Assembly: GCA_964532875.1 (NCBI GenBank)
Contig: CAZHIZ010000113.1
Location: 1 to 11,054, forward strand
DNA length: 11,054 bases
From: Caldithrix sp964532875
GTDB taxonomy: Bacteria; Calditrichota; Calditrichia; Calditrichales; Calditrichaceae
Reading direction: 5' to 3'
Shown here: one piece after another, positions 6,775-11,054 of the stretch
Position numbering within the stretch: position 1 is the first letter of the stretch
Layout of the letters: every line of letters begins with the position of its first letter
Translations under genes and position numbers: made by a program
The notes under the pieces: model-generated
Seen by the model: the letters and a program-made list of their open reading frames with translations, nothing else
Told to the model about the DNA's origin: nothing
The model's database searches: none

Positions 6775-7326
6775 CTACTCCTTAATCAAATGATACCCGT
6801 CGATTTCAATGGGTGCATTTGGGGCGGGGGCTGCCTCTTCATTTTCGGGCAGCGTGCCGATTAACTTTTGGCGCTCCTTACTACGGGCGCGAGCTGCCGC
6901 AACAAAAGATGAAGCGTCTTCCAATAACTGCCGATTCAGCGCTTCCCGATCCTTTAATTCGGCATCAACAAGTTTGAGCTCCGTTTGATATCGATCGGCA
7001 TGTTTGGCTAATTTTTGCCGTTTCTTTTGCAAAATGCGAATGACTTGCTGATTGGCGCTAACGGCTTCTTGCCGACGTTTTTGGATTTCTTTAAAACGTG
7101 CAAATTCTTCATTGAACTCGGCTAACTTTTCTTCAACGGCAAAAGCCTTTTTTAATTTTCGATGAATCAAATAGCCGCCGATCAGGCCCACACCGGCAAT
7201 CATTCCCACACCCAATTTGGGATGGCGAGGCAATACCAGTTTCCAGATTAGGATAAGAGCGACAATAACCGGAATGACAATGATCAGCACATCCAACCAA
7301 ATTTTTATTCCGCTTAAATCGAACAT
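6775..7326 (-). CDS. Membrane protein with two N-terminal segments and a long coiled coil
   Basis: 183 residues, unrecognised family. Hydrophobic segments lie at about 13-32 and 38-55, joined by a short loop (LPRHPK), so both ends should face the same side. Residues 60-155 are rich in Lys, Glu, Gln and Arg with heptad spacing and form a probable long coiled coil. The last 20 residues are Ala/Pro-rich and end EIDGYHLIKE. The start codon overlaps the upstream stop by one base (TGATG), a sign of translational coupling. Basic residues (HRKLKK) immediately after the second segment suggest by the positive-inside rule that the coiled coil is cytoplasmic, which would argue against a classic inner-membrane spanin; the topology is not certain. 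Its place between a holin-like and a spanin-like gene suggests a part in the same envelope-acting unit. Confidence 0.7.
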   Translation of the reverse strand: MFDLSGIKIWLDVLIIVIPVIVALILIWKLVLPRHPKLGVGMIAGVGLIGGYLIHRKLKKAFAVEEKLAEFNEEFARFKEIQKRRQEAVSANQQVIRILQKKRQKLAKHADRYQTELKLVDAELKDREALNRQLLEDASSFVAAARARSKERQKLIGTLPENEEAAPAPNAPIEIDGYHLIKE

Positions 7327-7718
7327 CAGATGTCCTCCTCATCTTGAACCGGTTTTAAGGATCCCGTAAGCGGGGGAGCTGTGGGGGAGACATTTTCACC
7401 GAGTTCGTATTCCAGGCGTTTCTTTTGTAAATAATGATCATCCGTTTTGTAACGGCGCACCGTGTAACTGCCGGCCAAACCAAAAACCACTCCGGCCAAC
7501 GAAATCAAGCCCGTTTTCATGCTATCCATGATTTGCAGTACGGTAGCTACACGGGCATCACCGGCATGAAGGCAACCCAAAACGGCAAAGGCCAGCCAAC
7601 TTAAGGCCAGAAAGATCAATAAAATCATGGAATAGGTCAAAATGGTAAATAAAAAGTCCGGATAGCCTTTCGAATTTTTAAGCAGCCACGTACTGGGTTT
7701 GCCTCGGAATTTATCCAT
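7326..7718 (-). CDS. Small two-helix membrane protein, holin-like
   Basis: 130 residues, no named family recognised. Two hydrophobic helices are visible, at about 23-48 and 68-87, separated by a short loop (HAGDARVATVLQ). A basic N-terminus and a basic stretch after helix 2 (RRYKTDDHYLQKKR), followed by an acidic tail (VQDEEDI), predict both ends in the cytoplasm. Size, two-helix topology and the charged tail agree with class II phage holins, which make the membrane pores that release endolysins. It follows an endolysin-like amidase gene by 21 nt, which is the normal partner. AAGGAAA lies 5 nt before the ATG. Holins are too divergent for recognition by motif, so the call rests on topology and neighbours. 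Confidence 0.65.
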   Translation of the reverse strand: MDKFRGKPSTWLLKNSKGYPDFLFTILTYSMILLIFLALSWLAFAVLGCLHAGDARVATVLQIMDSMKTGLISLAGVVFGLAGSYTVRRYKTDDHYLQKKRLEYELGENVSPTAPPLTGSLKPVQDEEDI

Positions 7719-7739
7719 AGCTGTTTCCTTTCTTTACGC

Positions 7740-8351
7740 TTAAACAACGGGTTGAACAAATGCCTCCAGTCCGGCTGTAATGGCTTCGACTAACCGCTGC
7801 TGGTAGTCCGCTTTTTGCAGATTTTCAAAATCGTCCGGATTGGTTAAAAAGCCCAATTCTACCAGCACGGCCGGAGGCAAGGTTTGATGAATCCAGGCCA
7901 GGCTGCGACCCAATTCCACGGTGGAAAGCATGCCGTTGTGGGCCAGGGGAATTCCTTTTGCGGAAACGGCCGTGGCAATATGTTGGGCTATGGTGCTTCC
8001 GCTTGGTGATTCCGCGCTGTAAATGGCATACAATCCTTTGTGTTTGGGTAGGGGCAAATAAGTTTGTTTCATTTCGTCCCATTGAGCCGCCACATTGCAG
8101 TGGATGGAAATAATGGCATCAAAGGCCGGGCGTTGCAGTTGATGATGTCGATTAATGAGCCGGCAGCGCGTTTTTAACGGCGGAACGGACACGTCGTTGT
8201 GCCGCGTCGTCCAAACTTCGTGGCCACGTTCCTTCAGGTAGGCATTTAATCGGCGTACCACCTGCCAGTTGAGGTCTTTTTCCATAATGCCTTGCCAAAC
8301 GGCGCCGGTATCCGGTTTGCCGTGCCCGGCATCGGTGCAAAAAATGGCCAT
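7740..8351 (-). CDS. N-acetylmuramoyl-L-alanine amidase (Amidase_3), endolysin-like
   Basis: 203 residues when started at the ATG at 8351. The enzyme cleaves the bond between N-acetylmuramic acid and L-alanine in peptidoglycan. Amidase_3 hallmarks are all present: zinc ligands His10 (TDAGHGKPDTGA), Glu24 (MEKDLNW) and His84 (SIHCN), and catalytic Glu165 in VLVELGFLTNPDD. The catalytic domain fills the whole protein; there is no cell-wall-binding domain and, with this start, no signal peptide. The frame stays open upstream to an ATG at 8453, but the added residues are low in hydrophobicity (STHNSGRTTTHSS) and GGAGGAA precedes the 8351 ATG, so I prefer the short form. AmiA/B/C-type cell-division amidases are exported, so a cytoplasmic one fits a holin-dependent endolysin. 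It heads the four-gene minus-strand unit. A sporulation-type CwlD-like role seems unlikely without an anchor. Confidence 0.85.
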   Translation of the reverse strand: MAIFCTDAGHGKPDTGAVWQGIMEKDLNWQVVRRLNAYLKERGHEVWTTRHNDVSVPPLKTRCRLINRHHQLQRPAFDAIISIHCNVAAQWDEMKQTYLPLPKHKGLYAIYSAESPSGSTIAQHIATAVSAKGIPLAHNGMLSTVELGRSLAWIHQTLPPAVLVELGFLTNPDDFENLQKADYQQRLVEAITAGLEAFVQPVV

Positions 8352-8357
8352 AAGCCG

Positions 8358-8364
8358 TTCCTCC
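8358..8364 (-). promoter_or_regulatory. Ribosome binding site fixing the amidase start
   Basis: On the minus strand GGAGGAA is followed by CGGCTT and then the ATG at 8351. It is among the best Shine-Dalgarno matches in the window. It supports a 203-residue protein over the 237-residue reading that begins at 8453. Confidence 0.8.
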
Positions 8365-8439
8365 GGTGAGCTGTGAGTGGTGGTTCTTCCGGAATTGTGT
8401 GTGCTACGTTGTCTTCCCTGAAACGAATGACTCGTAGAT

Positions 8440-8469
8440 AAAATAAGAGGCAAAGCACATCAAATGCAA
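8440..8469 (-). promoter_or_regulatory. Possible promoter of the four-gene unit
   Basis: On the minus strand TTGCAT (8469-8464) and TATTTT (8445-8440) are 18 bp apart, a fair -35/-10 pair. Transcription would start near 8433 and leave a leader of about 80 nt before the amidase ATG. If real, the ATG at 8453 would lie upstream of the transcript, again favouring the shorter amidase. Confidence 0.3.
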
Positions 8470-8518
8470 ATGGATTTGAGAAATTTAACCCAGGGGGATG
8501 AGAATCGGTCGGAACAAA

Positions 8519-8593
8519 GGTTGAATAGGGCTTGGAAAAAGGAATAAAAGTCCGCGAGGATGTTTACAGCTCAATGCCAGCCCCTATTCAACC
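8519..8593. repeat. 75-bp inverted-repeat element, possible structured RNA or mobile remnant
   Basis: GGTTGAATAGGG (8519-8530) and CCCTATTCAACC (8582-8593) are exact reverse complements. Pairing continues inward after one mismatch with TTGG (8532-8535) and CCAG (8577-8580), so about 16 of 17 positions pair in plus-strand RNA, one of them G-U. The 41-nt interior contains TCC-GCGA-GGA (8551-8560), a small stem with a GNRA-type tetraloop. It sits between the nucleotidyltransferase stop and the start of the lysis-like unit. It has no T-run and no coding potential. Confidence 0.65.
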
Positions 8594-8597
8594 CGTT

Positions 8598-8609
8598 TGC
8601 GCCGGCGCA
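8598..8609. repeat. 12-bp perfect palindrome
   Basis: TGCGCCGGCGCA is fully self-complementary and lies 21 bp beyond the nucleotidyltransferase stop codon. It may contribute to the 3' end of that transcript or be a protein-binding dyad. No T-tract adjoins it on the minus strand. Confidence 0.45.
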
Positions 8610-8630
8610 TTTCCCGTATTGAGCGCAAGC

Positions 8631-9533
8631 TTACCACAATTTTTCGGGATATTTACCGGCGGCGATTAGTTGCCGTATCTTTTCTTTAACAACGGGTTTG
8701 TCCTCTTTGTAGGTCACGCCGAACCATTCCTCGTTGGTAGGAATGATTTTAACTTTGGCTTTACCCGAATTGATCAGACCGTCCAGAACCCAGGTCAAAA
8801 AGAATTCGGCTTTGACATCATTTACATGCTCTTCCAAAAAGCGACGAAAATATTCATTTAAATATTGGAAAAACTTGGGCGTGTAACCCATCATGTTCAT
8901 GGAAACCAGCACCGAACCGTCAATGGCCTGCTCGTTTCCGTTCTCATCCAAAAAGACGATATTCTGACCTTTCCAGTAAATTTTGGTACGCTCGACGATT
9001 TTTTGCAAAAAACCCTGCGCATCCACCTGACAAACGCCGCGAGAGACCGAACCGTGTTTGGAAAGGGTCTTGTCCAAACGATAACCGATAATTGCGTATT
9101 CATTTCCGTCCACCGCTTGGGTGCGTAAGAAATCGGCCAGAATTTGAAAGGAAGTTTGCCCGTAAAAATCATCGGCATTAATCACCCCAAACGGTTCCCG
9201 TACCGCTTCTTCGGCCACCAGCACCGCATGGGCCGTGCCCCAGGGCTTTTTACGTTCGGCCGGTGCCGAAAATCCTGCCGGTAAACGGTCCAGTTCCTGA
9301 AATACGAAATGAATATCGGCCCGATTTTTCAACTTAGCGCCGAAGACCTCCTTAAAACTGCTTTCCAGTTCGCGACGAATCACAAAAACAATTTTTTCGA
9401 ATCCGGCTTTTATGGCATCGTAAATGGAATAGTCCAGAATGGTTTCGCCGTTGGGCCCGAATTGGTCGATTTGCTTAACACCGCCGTACCGACTGCCCAT
9501 GCCGGCCGCTAAAATGACTAATGAGGGTTTCAT
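8631..9533 (-). CDS. Sugar-phosphate nucleotidyltransferase (NDP-sugar pyrophosphorylase family)
   Basis: 300 residues of one NTP_transferase domain. The N-terminal nucleotide-binding signature is LAAGMGSRYGGVKQ (8-21), a variant of the usual GxGxRxxPxxK. It is followed by FGPNGETILDYSIYDA (25-40), PWGTAHAV (97-104) for the base and sugar-phosphate region, and INADDFYG (118-125), whose Asp121 should bind the catalytic magnesium. Such enzymes join a sugar 1-phosphate to an NTP, releasing pyrophosphate, to make activated sugars for cell-envelope glycans. Which sugar and which nucleotide cannot be read from the sequence; UTP-dependent members are common, and no kinase or glycosyltransferase neighbour helps. 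AAAGGA lies about 5-6 nt before the ATG. It is co-directional with the lysis-like unit but separated from it by 279 bp containing inverted repeats, so probably in a separate transcript. Confidence 0.85.
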   Translation of the reverse strand: MKPSLVILAAGMGSRYGGVKQIDQFGPNGETILDYSIYDAIKAGFEKIVFVIRRELESSFKEVFGAKLKNRADIHFVFQELDRLPAGFSAPAERKKPWGTAHAVLVAEEAVREPFGVINADDFYGQTSFQILADFLRTQAVDGNEYAIIGYRLDKTLSKHGSVSRGVCQVDAQGFLQKIVERTKIYWKGQNIVFLDENGNEQAIDGSVLVSMNMMGYTPKFFQYLNEYFRRFLEEHVNDVKAEFFLTWVLDGLINSGKAKVKIIPTNEEWFGVTYKEDKPVVKEKIRQLIAAGKYPEKLW

Positions 9534-9869
9534 GGCTTTCCTTTCTCATTTTTTAACGTGCGTATTCGATTTGAGTGGGCAATTTGAAAAAAAAATCGAT
9601 GCGATGCAAAAGCAAAAAATAGCAGCGCCGATTTTTCCCGTGGAAGGAATGAAAGGCCATAGCGGCATGTAATTCCGTTGTGACTGGGCATTAGAAGGCT
9701 TGCATGGTTGAATTCGATAAATAAACCGTTTAATAGGCTAAAAGAAGCGGATGAGGATTGTTTTTAGGATAAGCTTTTTGAGCCTTTTGTATTTTTTCAT
9801 TTTTTTACATACATTCGGTTTGGATTTTTACGGGGTTTTACAGATTTTTGCAAAATTAAAATGTAACTG
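9534..9869. other. AT-rich intergenic region without a recognised gene
   Basis: Together with the repeat at 9870-9949 this makes up most of the 468-bp gap between the divergent nucleotidyltransferase and YeeE-like genes. It has long A/T tracts (about 9583-9595 and 9774-9808) and should hold promoters for both genes. I cannot assign -35/-10 boxes with confidence. Open frames here are continuations of out-of-frame reading through the nucleotidyltransferase. Confidence 0.55.
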
Positions 9870-9949
9870 TTGTTCTAAGGTGCGAAGCGACGAAGAATCC
9901 CTTGTTTTTATTTAATATACGAGATTCTTCGTTGCGCACAGGATGACAA
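9870..9949. repeat. Inverted pair of the TGTCATTC...GAAGAATC repeat family
   Basis: The left arm (9870-9901) starts TTGTTCTAAGG and ends CGACGAAGAATCCC. The right arm (9921-9949), read on the minus strand, starts TTGTCATCCTG and ends CAACGAAGAATCTC. They pair imperfectly around an AT-rich 19-nt loop. The edges match the repeats at 4941-5104, so the family occurs in two separate gaps of this window. It lies directly upstream of the YeeE-like gene and may form a leader hairpin. Confidence 0.6.
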
Positions 9950-9987
9950 TGAATGCAATTTTGCGGAGATCTAAGAATTTAATTATT

Positions 9988-9994
9988 GGAGGAG
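9988..9994 (+). promoter_or_regulatory. Ribosome binding site of the YeeE-like transporter
   Basis: GGAGGAG stands 7 nt before the ATG at 10002. The match is near-perfect and implies efficient translation. Confidence 0.8.
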
Positions 9995-10001
9995 TTAAAA
10001 C

Positions 10002-11012
10002 ATGCTGTGGGTCATTCTTATTCTGGGCTTTGTCTTCGGCGCTATTTTACAATATGCGCGGTTAAACAAATACGATGTGATTAGCCGACTTTCCACTTTG
10101 GAAGATTTAACGGTGGCTAAGGCTGTGGTCTTGGCGATTGGAGTGGGGGCCATTATTGTTAATATTGAAATTGCATTAGGCATTGCCGGCTACCATGTAA
10201 AACCGTTTGTCTTTGGAGGAATCGTGCTGGGCGGCCTGATTTTCGGCGCGGGCATGGCTATTTTAGGTTATTGCCCGGGGACACTGGCCGTTTCTTTAGG
10301 TGAAGGCGCTTTGGACGCTTTGATTGGGATTGTCGGCGGACTGTTGGGCGGTTTGGTGTACACATTGATTCTGCCGGGCATTGCCGGTATTTTAGGGCCC
10401 AATTGGGGTAAAATTTCATTGTATTCCATTACCGGAGGGGCCAATATACTCTTTTTCATTGTTCTGTTTATCATTGCCGTTGCTTTTATTTATTTTGCTT
10501 TTTGGATGGACAAAAAGGAGAACGGCAGCGATAAAAAATGGCTGTATGCCGGCATTGCTTTGGCCGTGTTAAATGCTTTTGTCTTTTTGGGCTCGGTGGC
10601 TAATCGACCCATCGGTGCTTCTACGACCTATCCCTATTTGGCGGACTATTTGACCGGGCTTACCGAAAATGCCTATTTCCAAAAAATTCAAACACCTGGT
10701 CATTGGGAAATGATTTTTCTGGCCGGAGCCGTTTTGGCCGGTTTGGTCTTTTCACTGCTGAAAAAAGAATTTCAACTTCGCCTGATTTTTTCCAATTGGG
10801 AACATTACAAGGGGACCAATAGCCTCAACCGGATCATTTGGGCTTTTGTGGGCGGTTTTATTCTAATCTTCGGGGCACGCATGGCCGGTGGTTGCACCAG
10901 CGGGCACATCCTTTCCGGCGGCATGCAGTTGGCCGTAAGCAGTTTGGTCTTTGCCGCGTTTGTTTTTATCGGTTTGCTGGTTACCGGGAAATTATTCTAT
11001 CGGGCTAAGTAA
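10002..11012 (+). CDS. YeeE/YedE family sulfur-compound transporter (TsuA-like)
   Basis: 336 residues, highly hydrophobic, with about nine membrane segments and a cytoplasmic hydrophilic loop near 166-180 (WMDKKENGSDKKW). TsuA/YeeE proteins import thiosulfate through a chain of conserved cysteines. Two are present in their proper motifs: Cys91 in GYCPGT and Cys298 in GGCTSGH. Each follows a similar glycine-rich helix (GGLIFGAGMAILGYC and GGFILIFGARMAGGC), showing the internal pseudo-repeat of the family. Position 22, where characterised TsuA has a cysteine in an LQRxRFC context, is Asn in LQYARLNKYD. Members with this Asn form are, to my memory, common in Bacteroidota-like genomes and are annotated only as YeeE/YedE. 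The gene has its own strong ribosome binding site and no downstream partner in the window (11013-11054 is blank). Sulfur transport is likely; thiosulfate specificity is not proven. Confidence 0.85.
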   Translation: MLWVILILGFVFGAILQYARLNKYDVISRLSTLEDLTVAKAVVLAIGVGAIIVNIEIALGIAGYHVKPFVFGGIVLGGLIFGAGMAILGYCPGTLAVSLGEGALDALIGIVGGLLGGLVYTLILPGIAGILGPNWGKISLYSITGGANILFFIVLFIIAVAFIYFAFWMDKKENGSDKKWLYAGIALAVLNAFVFLGSVANRPIGASTTYPYLADYLTGLTENAYFQKIQTPGHWEMIFLAGAVLAGLVFSLLKKEFQLRLIFSNWEHYKGTNSLNRIIWAFVGGFILIFGARMAGGCTSGHILSGGMQLAVSSLVFAAFVFIGLLVTGKLFYRAK

Positions 11013-11054
11013 GGTCTGGCCGACATTCGCATGAATGGTTGGATGGAAACCGCA

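Noticed and set aside
7705..7730. AGGAAACAGCTATG before the 130-residue gene is identical to the lacZ/M13 reverse primer region of cloning vectors.
   Set aside because: The match is only 14 nt, ends at the start codon, and sits in a natural operon in correct context; chance plus a normal Shine-Dalgarno sequence explains it.
6320..8351. Remnant of a full prophage.
   Set aside because: Flanking genes are housekeeping (pdxA, nucleotidyltransferase) and no structural, packaging, repressor or integrase gene is in the window. It cannot be excluded without wider context.

Overview
The window looks like chromosomal DNA from a Gram-negative bacterium of moderate GC (mid-40s % by eye), probably in the FCB assemblage (Bacteroidota, Calditrichota, Ignavibacteriota and relatives). 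This is inference. It rests on an Lnb-like lipoprotein acyltransferase homologue, a YeeE/TsuA-type protein of a style I associate with that assemblage, AT-rich leaders, and intergenic hairpin repeats carrying a TGTCATTC...GAAGAATC core. There is no rRNA, tRNA, CRISPR array, transposase or integrase.

Layout. Positions 1-307 hold no recognisable gene. A minus-strand Lnb/DUF4105-type membrane protein (308-1570) diverges from a 943-residue FAD/Fe-S 2-hydroxyacid dehydrogenase (2027-4858). The gap between them contains a strong 18-bp hairpin just after a possible promoter. A 464-bp gap (4859-5322) packed with inverted repeats precedes pdxA (5323-6318, vitamin B6 synthesis). pdxA then meets, with a 1-bp gap, the end of a compact minus-strand four-gene unit (8351 down to 6320).

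That unit is the most unusual part. It encodes, in transcription order, a signal-peptide-less N-acetylmuramoyl-L-alanine amidase, a 130-residue protein with two membrane segments and a charged tail, a 183-residue protein with two membrane segments and a coiled coil, and a 150-residue protein with a signal peptide, a coiled coil and a C-terminal membrane segment. Architecture and order resemble a phage lysis cassette (endolysin, holin, envelope-spanning proteins), but no other phage gene is nearby. It may be a domesticated lysis or protein-release module.

Upstream of it lie a 75-bp inverted-repeat element (8519-8593) and a minus-strand sugar-phosphate nucleotidyltransferase (8631-9533). A 468-bp AT-rich gap carrying another hairpin repeat follows, then a YeeE/YedE (TsuA-like) sulfur-compound transporter (10002-11012). 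Apart from the four-gene unit, the genes are separately transcribed housekeeping or metabolic functions with no obvious shared pathway.
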